Source: Bacteroidota bacterium | Lineage (GTDB): Bacteria > Bacteroidota > Bacteroidia > Bacteroidales > Dysgonomonadaceae | Reading direction: 5' to 3' | Length of the DNA: 49,258 nucleotides | NCBI GenBank assembly: GCA_023399295.1 | Contig: JAEWQF010000003.1 | Location: 1 to 49,258, forward strand | Shown here: piece after piece, positions 42,299-49,258 of the stretch | Layout of the letters: each line of letters opens with the position of its first letter | How positions within the stretch are numbered: the first letter of the stretch is position 1 | Position numbers and translations under genes: made by a program | Notes under the pieces: generated by a model | The model's input: only the letters and a program-made list of their open reading frames with translations | What the model was told of the DNA's origin: nothing | The model's database searches: none

Positions 42299-43480
42299 AT
42301 GAAAGATACATTTAAGTTGATCCTGCTGTTTTTTTTATCCTCATCTTTACATGGACAAGGTTCACTGGTATGGGATTTCGCTACAAAGGATGGTGTTTAT
42401 TCCTCACCGGTGGTTGATGACAGCACCGTTTACATCGGAAGCAATGATTCCTGTTTATATGCATTGGACAGGTTTCATGGTGGTCTGAAATGGAAATTCA
42501 GAACGGGGGGACAAATAAAATCCAGGCCATTGCTATTGAATGGTTATGTGATTTTCAACTCAACAGACGGGCTGGTCTACTCGGTAAGCACCAAGAATGC
42601 AGAGATACAATGGCAATTCAGGACCGGTGGAGAGAAAGAACTGGACCTGTGGGATTATTACCTCTCATCACCGGTATTGTCTGGCGATAAGTTGTTTGTA
42701 GGCAGTGGTGACGGGAATGTTTACGCGCTGGATTCAAAAAGCGGCAGGCTGGCATGGAAATTTGAAACGGGGGGTATCGTACATGCTACCCCGATCATAC
42801 ATAACAATAAAGTCTATGTAGGGAGCTTTGATGGATATTTTTATGCTCTAAACAGTGATAACGGTGAACTGGTTTGGAAATTCAGAACGGTTGGAGACAC
42901 CTATTTCCCCAAAGGTGAGATACAGAAGGGGGCCACCATTCATCACAATGCGGTCATTTTTGGGAGCAGGGATTACAATATCTATGCCTTGGATGTCGAA
43001 TCAGGAAGAGGATTGTGGAACATGAAAGAGAAAGGAAGCTGGATTATTGCGACCCCTCTGGTGGTGGAGAAAACGGTCTATTTTGGGACCTCTGATTCTC
43101 ATCGGTTTTGCGGGATAAGCATCGAAAATGGTGTCGAAGAGCATACCTTTCCATTGAACATGCGTGTCTATGGAGATGCAATCTGCTTTGAATCTGCCAT
43201 TTATTTCGGCTGTTTCAATGGTAAGTTGTACAGGGTCGACACATCCTCCCATACAATTGAAACAATTTTTCAGACTCATGGCAGCAGGATAAACTACCAC
43301 GAGGTTTATACTGAAGCCGATCTGTTTAAACCTGATTTCATCTTATATGGTCAGGACACAAAAGAGACTGAAAAGAAAATCATGAACCTGGGTGCAATCC
43401 TGTCGACACCTGTCATTGATGGGGGAATAGCCTATTTTGGCGATTCAAATGGAATCGTCTATGCTTGTAAACTGAATTGA
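42299..43480 (+). CDS. PQQ-binding-like beta-propeller repeat protein (secreted)
   Basis: A 393-residue protein with a signal peptide (residues 1-21, ending SLHGQG) and a PQQ-type beta-propeller. The blade pattern Gly-x-Val-Tyr-Ala-Leu-(Asp/Asn) followed by WKF is seen several times: NVYALDSKSGRLAWKFETGG, YFYALNSDNGELVWKFRTVG, LYALDRFHGGLKWKFRTGG. It resembles the outer-membrane-type BamB fold without a lipobox. There is no sign of a PQQ-dependent dehydrogenase catalytic set, so it is probably a binding or scaffold protein. It is monocistronic. Confidence 0.8.
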   Translation: MKDTFKLILLFFLSSSLHGQGSLVWDFATKDGVYSSPVVDDSTVYIGSNDSCLYALDRFHGGLKWKFRTGGQIKSRPLLLNGYVIFNSTDGLVYSVSTKNAEIQWQFRTGGEKELDLWDYYLSSPVLSGDKLFVGSGDGNVYALDSKSGRLAWKFETGGIVHATPIIHNNKVYVGSFDGYFYALNSDNGELVWKFRTVGDTYFPKGEIQKGATIHHNAVIFGSRDYNIYALDVESGRGLWNMKEKGSWIIATPLVVEKTVYFGTSDSHRFCGISIENGVEEHTFPLNMRVYGDAICFESAIYFGCFNGKLYRVDTSSHTIETIFQTHGSRINYHEVYTEADLFKPDFILYGQDTKETEKKIMNLGAILSTPVIDGGIAYFGDSNGIVYACKLN

Positions 43481-43562
43481 ATAGTCCTTACAAAAATACT
43501 TACTTGCCATTTATGTCATTTGACAGGAGATTTTACAGAAACATTTAATCATACAAAAAACC

Positions 43563-43982
43563 ATGGAGGTATTAAAAATCCCATTCAATAAATTTCTTGA
43601 TGTGCAACAAGCAGGTACAAACAATGACTACATTTTTAAGTTGGAGCACAAAAAGGAATATCAAAATCATCTTGGAACCATACACGCAAGTGCTCTATTC
43701 GCTCTTGCTGAATCATCAAGTGGAGAGTTTTTATTTAATCAATTAAGAGACTATAATCTGGATGTGATACCTGTTGTGAGAAAAGTAGAAATGAAATACA
43801 GCAAACCGGCAAGGGGAACTGTATTTTCAAAAGCATCCATCATTGACTCAGACATAAAGGAGATATTAAGTGAATTGAATAAAACAAAACGGACAATCGT
43901 TAAGGTGCGAGTAGATATTTACAATGAGGAATCGGAGAAACTACTGACATCTCGCTTTGATTGGTTCATCATTATGAATTAG
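43563..43982 (+). CDS. Hotdog-fold (DUF4442/PaaI-like) protein
   Basis: A 139-residue protein of the hotdog thioesterase superfamily. The central NHLGTIHASALFALAESSSGEF matches the helix of PaaI/DUF4442 proteins, where His-x-x-x-x-x-x-x-Glu residues of the type normally help bind acyl-CoA. The remainder is a beta-sheet (VRKVEMKYSKPARGTVFSKA). It might hydrolyse acyl-CoA thioesters, but the substrate is unknown. It lies 82 bp after the beta-propeller gene, and the next gene is convergent. Confidence 0.75.
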   Translation: MEVLKIPFNKFLDVQQAGTNNDYIFKLEHKKEYQNHLGTIHASALFALAESSSGEFLFNQLRDYNLDVIPVVRKVEMKYSKPARGTVFSKASIIDSDIKEILSELNKTKRTIVKVRVDIYNEESEKLLTSRFDWFIIMN

Positions 43983-44013
43983 TGATATTGACGAATCATA
44001 TCATTGGTTGTTT

Positions 44014-44508
44014 TCACCTGAATATCTTCAACGCAATCCGTGCACAGGCTTCGGCATCGGCCAGGGCATGGTGATGGTTTTGTAGCATAAACCCGCAACA
44101 GGCCGAAACCGTGTTGAGCTTGTAATCGGGCAGACCTTTCAACTGCTTTCTCGCCTCACGCAGCGTGCAATAAAACGCGTAGTCGGGATAATCCATCTGA
44201 TGCATCCGGAAGCAGGCTTTCAGGCAACTCTCATCAAAACCCTTGTTGTGGGCGATCAGCGGCAAGCCTTCAATCAGCGGTTCAATCTGACGCCACACCT
44301 GTGGAAAGATGGGTGCGTTCGCGGTATCATCAAAGGTGATGCCATGCACCTTCATGTTCCAGTAACTATAATATTCAGGCTCAGGACGGATCAGACTGTA
44401 ATAGTCACCTCTGATCTCACCGTCTCTGACGATTACCACACCCACGCTGCAAACGCTGGTGCGTTGCTCGTTGGCCGTTTCAAAATCGATTGCCGCAAAA
44501 GAGTCCAT
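44014..44508 (-). CDS. DEDDh 3'-5' exonuclease (DnaQ/ExoX-like)
   Basis: A 164-residue protein of the DnaQ-type exonuclease superfamily. ExoI is FAAIDFETANEQR (Asp7, Glu9), ExoII is IAHNKGFDESCLKA, and ExoIII is HHALADAEACARIAL with the characteristic His and Asp five residues apart (DEDDh). These acids bind two metal ions and cut nucleotides from a 3' end. The size fits stand-alone ExoX-like enzymes. DNA repair or RNA turnover is the likely use. It is convergent with the hotdog gene. Confidence 0.85.
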   Translation of the reverse strand: MDSFAAIDFETANEQRTSVCSVGVVIVRDGEIRGDYYSLIRPEPEYYSYWNMKVHGITFDDTANAPIFPQVWRQIEPLIEGLPLIAHNKGFDESCLKACFRMHQMDYPDYAFYCTLREARKQLKGLPDYKLNTVSACCGFMLQNHHHALADAEACARIALKIFR

Positions 44509-44745
44509 AAATCAATTGAAGAAGTTACTTGTTATGATGAATGAAAATCTTGTCTGACCGATGGTAGCCCCAAAAAAGAGGTTGCCAACATGAAAAGAAA
44601 AATCATTTCATGCGATCGGGGATACCCAAGAAGTCCGATTCAGCAGTAAATTTACAAAAAATAACAACTCTTCACGCAAGATTTTTACGATTTCCTGTTT
44701 TACTGATTGAAGCATTACAATTCAAAACGATTAAAACGACCAATT

Positions 44746-45480
44746 ATGAAGACTACCAATTTACTTATCACAATGGGGATCCTGCTCGGTCTGCTCATCC
44801 TACCCTCTTGTCTGGATGACAATGACGATGTAAGCCGTTTGTATCCCAATGCACTGGTCACAGTGAAAGAGGCAGCAGATGAGACAATATTTTTCCAGCT
44901 GGACGACAATACCACCCTGTTACCGGTGAACGTAACGTCACACCCCTTTGGCTCGAAAGAAGTCAGGGCACTTGTCAATTACGATGAGGTAGACGATCCG
45001 AGTCAGGTGTATGACAAGGCAGTGAAGGTGAACTGGATCGACAGCATCAGGACGAAACCGATGGCACCCAATCTGGGATTGGAGAATGATGAGGTTTACG
45101 GGAATGATCCCGTGGAGATTGTTGCCGACTGGGTCACGATAGCAGAAGATGGCTACCTGACCCTGCGCTTCAGGACTATGTGGAGCCACCAGGGCATCAC
45201 ACATTTTGTGAATCTGATTCCCACCAACAACCCCGAGAACCCATACGAGGTGGAGTTTAAACACAATGCCAATGGCGACGTGTCGGGCAGAGTGGGTGAT
45301 GGCCTTGTTGCCTTCAGACTGGATCAACTTCCCGATACCGAAGGGGAGACAGTGAAGCTGAAGCTGAAATGGAAATCATTCAACACCGAAAAGTCGGCCG
45401 AATTTGATTACCGCACTCGCGCTGCAACACCTGCTGCTGCTGCAATAGCTGCTGAGAGAAGTGTGATCCCGTTGCAATAA
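44746..45480 (+). CDS. NigD-like lipoprotein
   Basis: A 244-residue lipoprotein from the ATG at 44746 (MKTTNLLITMGILL), with lipobox LILPSCLDDND. The beta-rich body (NWIDSIRTKPM, VEIVADWVTIAEDGYLTLRFR, TMWSHQGITHFVNLI) resembles the NigD-like family. In Bacteroides, NigD is a small protein of a bacteriocin-like locus, but NigD-like proteins are widespread and mostly uncharacterised. It is surface or periplasmic. It is followed by 149 bp and the ECF sigma gene, a possible but unproven functional link. Confidence 0.75.
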   Translation: MKTTNLLITMGILLGLLILPSCLDDNDDVSRLYPNALVTVKEAADETIFFQLDDNTTLLPVNVTSHPFGSKEVRALVNYDEVDDPSQVYDKAVKVNWIDSIRTKPMAPNLGLENDEVYGNDPVEIVADWVTIAEDGYLTLRFRTMWSHQGITHFVNLIPTNNPENPYEVEFKHNANGDVSGRVGDGLVAFRLDQLPDTEGETVKLKLKWKSFNTEKSAEFDYRTRAATPAAAAIAAERSVIPLQ

Positions 45481-45545
45481 ACCGGTTCATGAAAACAATT
45501 CACCATTTCAGAATCCTTATCATTTTTTATAAGTGAAAAAACAGG

Positions 45546-45613
45546 TGAGGTTGTACATTTGCAACATGTACAACCTCATCTTACAACCAACTGAGCGTAT
45601 GGTGTTGTAAGAT
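45546..45613 (+). promoter_or_regulatory. Leader of the ECF sigma operon: two large inverted repeats and a -7 box
   Basis: TGAGGTTGTACAT (45546-45558) pairs perfectly with 45566-45578 across a seven-base centre and includes the full -7 match TACATTTG (45554-45561). A second repeat, ATCTTACAAC (45578-45587) with GTTGTAAGAT (45604-45613), follows at once. All four arms share the half-site GTTGTA or its complement. The coding start is 17 bp beyond. This suggests an operator or folded leader for auto-regulation. Confidence 0.55.
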
Positions 45614-45629
45614 CGGACGAGATTGCCAG

Positions 45630-46217
45630 ATGGATAAAGGGGACAACAGAGAGCGGGAACTTATTCGGAAAATCGTGCAGGACGACAGGCTTGCCATGAA
45701 ACGTTATTACGACGACTATTCCGGGTATCTTACCGCGGTAGCTGCTCGTTACATCTCAAACAGGGAAGATGCCAAGGATGTGTTACAGGAAAGTTTCCTG
45801 AAGATCTTCAAAGCCATCCACGCGTTCGATTACAAGGGAGAGGGATCGCTACGGGCATGGTCCGCCCGCATTGTAGTAAACGAAGCACTGAGCCATCTGA
45901 AAGCAAACGAAAAGATGCAGTTCACAAGCCTTCACGAGGAGGAGCTGTCCAGCCTGTCAGATGATTGGGAGCCGGAAATCGATGACATTCCCACCCCGGT
46001 TCTGCTGGAGATGATCCGTTCACTACCTCCCGGCTACCGTACCGTCTTCAACCTCTATGTGTTCGAGGAGAAAAGTCACAAGGAGATTGCATCCATGTTG
46101 CGCATCGCAGAAAGCAGCTCCGCTTCACAATTGCACAGAGCCAAAGGCATCCTGATGAAAGAGATAGAGTTGTATCGATTAAAAAAAAGGCACTATGAAC
46201 GATCAATGGCAAGATAA
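45630..46217 (+). CDS. ECF-type RNA polymerase sigma factor
   Basis: A 195-residue extracytoplasmic-function sigma-70 factor. Region 2 is visible as AKDVLQESFLKIFKAIHAF (core binding and -10 recognition), and region 4 as YRTVFNLYVFEEKSHKEIASML and ESSSASQLHRAKGIL (-35 recognition helix-turn-helix). There is no long N-terminal extension. Its end overlaps the next gene, a membrane-anchored protein, by 23 bp, the usual arrangement of a sigma factor and its controller. The likely targets are envelope genes, including its own operon. Confidence 0.92.
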   Translation: MDKGDNRERELIRKIVQDDRLAMKRYYDDYSGYLTAVAARYISNREDAKDVLQESFLKIFKAIHAFDYKGEGSLRAWSARIVVNEALSHLKANEKMQFTSLHEEELSSLSDDWEPEIDDIPTPVLLEMIRSLPPGYRTVFNLYVFEEKSHKEIASMLRIAESSSASQLHRAKGILMKEIELYRLKKRHYERSMAR

Positions 46218-47505
46218 GCTGCGCAATCGGATGGAGCTTCATGAGGAGCCTGCACCGGAAGGATTGTGGGAAGCGATCGATCAACTGATCACTGCCGATG
46301 GCAAGGATGGGAGAATCGCCCGAAAACAAAAGATGATGGTGTGGGGTAAACGTGTTGGAGCGACAGCCGCGGTGGCCGCAATTGCCATGCTGCTATTGTG
46401 GTTGGTGAACCACGACTTCACAGGAAATCAGTCAGGCGAACTGTTTACCGGCCCTGGCCCCGCTGACAAACCCCGGCAGGAGCAACCGATCAAAGAGATT
46501 GCCATCACAGAGAAAGAGGATGCAGGATCAACCATCTCACCCCCCAACAAACCGGCATCGCAAAAGCAGCAATTTATTCAGGAACCCGACCTATTGCTTG
46601 CTTCAATCCGAAATGAAGAAGTTACCAATAGAGAAACCGAAAGTGACGAGAATGCTGTCGAGGCGTCGGGAAAAGATTTCATTGCGGCAAATAGTGACGA
46701 ACAGGAGGCACTAGCCAATGAACCTGACCCAGAATCGGGAGTGAATGATTTAACCCGTGATACCGGCCATGCCGCAATGGACAGGGGCAACGGTCACGAT
46801 CAGTTGTTGGCGATGAATGGTCATCGTGATCATCAGCACCAAACAAAATGGCAGACCAGCCTCTCCATGTCCAACTTCCCATCCGGCTCATCAGAAACCT
46901 ATTCCGGTTATGGCACCTTTGCTGTCACAGAGACAGTTGAGGAACAGTATCATTTTCTTGCCAATGATACCAGGGAGGAGACATATACTGATGTGAAGCA
47001 TCATCAACCCATCACCTTTGGCCTCACCCTGCGGTACAACCTCAACAAACGATGGAGTGTGGCAAGCGGATTGAGCTATACGCAACTAACGTCGGAACTC
47101 TATTCGGGAAGCGGCAACTACTATTACGATGACCGTCAGACGCTGCATTATGTGGGTATTCCATTGGGCATTGCCTACACTTTCTGGCAAAACCAAAAAA
47201 TAACAGCCTATCTCTCCACGGGTGGTCTGGTGGAAAAGAACGTGGCAGGCAGGCTCACCTCAAACTATTACATCGACAACCAGTTGGAGGTCACAACCCG
47301 GGAGAATGTATCTACGGACAAACTGCAATGGTCCGTCAACACAGCAATCGGTTTGGGTTATCGTATCTCAAACAGTATCGGACTCTATGCGGAGCCCGGC
47401 ATCTCCTGGTATTTTAAGAACAGCAGTGAGATGGAGACCATTTACAAAGAGAACCCACTCAATTTCAACCTGAGAGTCGGCCTCCGATTCACTTGGGGTG
47501 ACTAG
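46195..47505 (+). CDS. Membrane-anchored protein with cytoplasmic N-terminus and outer-membrane-type beta-barrel C-terminus
   Basis: A 436-residue protein. Residues 1-50 are soluble and acidic/amphipathic (NRMELHEEPAPEGLWEAID), 53-71 are one membrane helix (ATAAVAAIAMLLLWLVN), 75-220 are a hydrophilic linker rich in Asn, Glu, Asp and His, and about 225-436 form an 8- to 10-strand beta-barrel-like domain ending RVGLRFTWGD. It overlaps the sigma gene, so the N-terminus is probably an anti-sigma segment. The combination of an inner-membrane helix with a terminal porin-like barrel could reach across the envelope. Function is inferred. Confidence 0.75.
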   Translation: MNDQWQDKLRNRMELHEEPAPEGLWEAIDQLITADGKDGRIARKQKMMVWGKRVGATAAVAAIAMLLLWLVNHDFTGNQSGELFTGPGPADKPRQEQPIKEIAITEKEDAGSTISPPNKPASQKQQFIQEPDLLLASIRNEEVTNRETESDENAVEASGKDFIAANSDEQEALANEPDPESGVNDLTRDTGHAAMDRGNGHDQLLAMNGHRDHQHQTKWQTSLSMSNFPSGSSETYSGYGTFAVTETVEEQYHFLANDTREETYTDVKHHQPITFGLTLRYNLNKRWSVASGLSYTQLTSELYSGSGNYYYDDRQTLHYVGIPLGIAYTFWQNQKITAYLSTGGLVEKNVAGRLTSNYYIDNQLEVTTRENVSTDKLQWSVNTAIGLGYRISNSIGLYAEPGISWYFKNSSEMETIYKENPLNFNLRVGLRFTWGD

Positions 47506-47655
47506 GATTTTGGTTGTACCTCCCTTATCATCCATGCCACTGTCCTATTAACACTTGGGTGAGAGACAAAGTAAAGTGGAAGTCATAACTTGAGATCAGA
47601 TTTCTTGCAAACCTGTCCATCCCAACAGTTTCAATGATATATGTGAAAAAATATT

Positions 47656-48804
47656 CTATTTCTGATCGTATTCATCTTCAGTAACAGGACCTGACCATAC
47701 AGCCCCTCCCAAATCGGTATTCAGGCTCACGGCAATGTGAGAGAACTCACTATCAGGTGTAGCTCCATGCCAATGTACAATATCAGAAGGTATTTCCACA
47801 TAATCACCTTTCTGTAAGAATTGGGCTGGCAGACCTTTGGCTTTATAAACTCCTTTTCCTTCTGTGACAAACAGGAGTTGGCCACCCGGGTGTGAATGCC
47901 AGTGTGTTCTTGCTCCCGGAGCGAAGGTGACATTTCCTACGCTGGCATGTAGCGCACTTTCCGTTGTTCCCAGCATGTTGAGCCATACCGTCCCGGTAAA
48001 GTTGGGACTGTTTGTCAAGCTGCCTTTTGACGACCATGATTCATTTCGAGGATCATCTTCATCTCTATTTTCTTTCATTTGATCGCTCAACATTTCATTC
48101 AAAACAGATTGAGCCTCCCGTGCTTCTTTTTTACCCACTTTCTCTTTTAGGATTCCGATAAATTCAGTTAACTGGGCGGGCGTGAATCCAAGATGCAGAC
48201 ATATATTCATATGTGAACGCAACATAGGCTCAGCCCTGCCAATGCTACTGAGTACGGATATGGTAACCAATTCACGCTCAACAAATGTCAGTACATTGCG
48301 CTCGAAAAGATCGGCGAACAAATGTTCTTTCAGGAATATTTCAATTACCGGGGCAAAAGCAGCATAACCACTCCGTGTATCAGATTGCGGGACTCCGGTC
48401 AAGGCTTCCAGTATTTCCTTACCACGCTCGTACTTGCTCCTCTCGTCAATGATGATTGAAGCATCGTTACCCGCTTCATCTGTAATCCCCTTTGCTTGGC
48501 GTTCTTCGAGCACTTCCATTAATGTTTGTAACCCTCTGATGCTGCGGGGAAATCCACTATATGCATAGAGATGAACCATTGCTTCTTTCACCTCATTCAC
48601 CGTTAATCCGGCATCCAGCCCTTCGTTCAGTGCTGTTTTTAACTGATTCAAATCTCCGATTGCAGTGTAAGCTGCAATCGGAATCAGGCTTTTTTGCTTC
48701 GTGCTTAACACATCATCTCCTGTTCTGTTATTGGCATTCAGGTTTCCTGTGATACAGAAAACAATCATCAAAACGGTGAAAGTGCTAATTATCTTCTCTC
48801 TCAT
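47656..48804 (-). CDS. Carboxymuconolactone decarboxylase-cupin fusion, exported
   Basis: A 382-residue protein starting at the ATG at 48804 (MREKIISTFTVLMIV), with a signal peptide of about 24 residues. Two carboxymuconolactone decarboxylase-like (AhpD-like) helical domains follow: LIPIAAYTAIGDLNQL with GLTVNEVKEAMVHLYAYSG, then a second with ERELVTISVLSSIG and GFTPAQLTEFIGILKEKVG. At the C-terminus is a cupin with GARTHWHSHPGGQLLFV (metal histidines) and the typical GDYVEIPSDIVHWHGA. The CMD domains lack a visible CxxC, so they are not classical AhpD. The substrate is unknown. A carboxylesterase gene is upstream in the same direction. Confidence 0.85.
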   Translation of the reverse strand: MREKIISTFTVLMIVFCITGNLNANNRTGDDVLSTKQKSLIPIAAYTAIGDLNQLKTALNEGLDAGLTVNEVKEAMVHLYAYSGFPRSIRGLQTLMEVLEERQAKGITDEAGNDASIIIDERSKYERGKEILEALTGVPQSDTRSGYAAFAPVIEIFLKEHLFADLFERNVLTFVERELVTISVLSSIGRAEPMLRSHMNICLHLGFTPAQLTEFIGILKEKVGKKEAREAQSVLNEMLSDQMKENRDEDDPRNESWSSKGSLTNSPNFTGTVWLNMLGTTESALHASVGNVTFAPGARTHWHSHPGGQLLFVTEGKGVYKAKGLPAQFLQKGDYVEIPSDIVHWHGATPDSEFSHIAVSLNTDLGGAVWSGPVTEDEYDQK

Positions 48805-48869
48805 CGGTTTGCTATTTATGTTAATTATTTTGAAATTATTGATCATGATTCACACTTACCGGAGCAGGT

Positions 48870-49258
48870 TCAGATACCTCCTCTCGACTGAATACGAGTC
48901 CTGCATTCGGTCGCTTTTTCAATCACATCCAGCCTTTGTTTTCGGGTATCACTTTTGCCAACAATTTGACCATCCGGTTGGATATCCAGTATTTCTTCCT
49001 TTTCAGTATCATATCCGGGCCAAAGAGGCAAACCTTCACCATTCGGGTTACCCGTTCTGGCAAAATTAGCCCAGTATGTGTTCAGGATGTGGGCCACCTC
49101 TTCATCTGTTGTTGTGGTTTCAGCAACACCTCGGCGAGCGTTGATATTGTGAAAGACGTAGGCGATCTCAGCCCCGTGTCCGGCACCATATGGCATCCAT
49201 TCCCGGCTGTTGGCGGGAACATAACCATAATGGAAGATATAAGCCGGTGCATCGTTGG
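48870..49258 (-). CDS. Type B carboxylesterase, C-terminal part (5' end outside the window)
   Basis: The visible frame continues to the right window edge and encodes the end of a type B carboxylesterase. The segment AYIFHYGYVPANSREW then YGAGHGAEIAYVF carries the catalytic histidine within GAGHGAEI. The later NTYWANFARTGNPNG and LPLWPGYD are typical of the family tail. These enzymes hydrolyse carboxylic esters. The catalytic serine and acid lie upstream of the window. It precedes the CMD-cupin gene by 65 bp and runs in the same direction, so the two are likely an operon. Confidence 0.85.
   Translation of the reverse strand, partial: NDAPAYIFHYGYVPANSREWMPYGAGHGAEIAYVFHNINARRGVAETTTTDEEVAHILNTYWANFARTGNPNGEGLPLWPGYDTEKEEILDIQPDGQIVGKSDTRKQRLDVIEKATECRTRIQSRGGI

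Noticed and set aside
44610..44819. Short plus-strand frame before the NigD-like gene
   Set aside because: It overlaps the signal peptide of the NigD-like protein in another frame and has no family features.

Overview
The window looks like a chromosomal segment of a fermentative member of the Bacteroidales. A Dysgonomonadaceae-type genome such as Proteiniphilum or Petrimonas is my guess, inferred from gene content and not proven. The supporting signs are a SusC/SusD pair, many lipoproteins, a NigD-like protein, a ptb-buk pair and repeated promoter matches to the Bacteroidetes pattern TTTG-N19-21-TAnnTTTG.

Region 1 (1-9251) is ordinary core genome: two tandem rhomboid proteases and an endonuclease/exonuclease/phosphatase protein, the queuosine genes queD-queE followed by RNase Z, aspartate-semialdehyde dehydrogenase with a clear terminator, a DCC-family protein, a zinc/manganese-type ABC cluster (binding protein and ATPase, no permease, followed by a DUF456 membrane protein), and the tRNA methyltransferase mnmD. 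Region 2 (9430-14391) holds a secreted metallo-beta-lactamase-fold hydrolase and a four-gene DevBCA/MacB-like export operon ending in a TolC-type outer-membrane protein.

Region 3 (14460-29461) is the most interesting part: a leftward polysaccharide-utilisation-type locus of eight genes (SusC, SusD, a DUF5018-like lipoprotein, two exported ADP-ribosylglycohydrolase-family lipoproteins, a GHL10-like glycosidase, ribokinase and a RhaT/GRP-type permease), with a divergent LacI-family regulator. It resembles the ribose/nucleoside scavenging (rus) loci of Bacteroides, but with two ADP-ribosylglycohydrolases and no nucleoside hydrolase. I therefore infer that it harvests ribose from ADP-ribose-like or nucleoside-like substrates. 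A near-palindromic LacI-type operator overlaps the -33 element of a consensus promoter that would drive the whole locus. A truncated N-acylglucosamine 2-epimerase fragment lies in the presumed leader.

Region 4 (29550-33327) has tRNA-Ser(CGA), a 36-bp direct repeat separated by 30 bp, a lipoprotein zinc metallopeptidase and a Tat-exported Gfo/Idh/MocA oxidoreductase. Region 5 (33328-36156) is AT-rich and looks acquired or decaying: a frameshifted lipoprotein with a degenerate zincin-like motif, a small secreted partner, a relic copy of part of that gene, and a perfect 19-bp Fur-like palindrome.

Region 6 (36157-43982) contains an SMP-30 lactonase, an M20 peptidase, a ptb-buk operon carrying an uncharacterised ATP-grasp-like protein, a beta-propeller protein and a hotdog protein. 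Region 7 (44014-49258) contains a DEDDh exonuclease, a NigD-like lipoprotein, an ECF sigma factor overlapping a membrane-anchored beta-barrel protein (with striking inverted repeats in its leader), a carboxymuconolactone-decarboxylase/cupin fusion and the end of a type B carboxylesterase.
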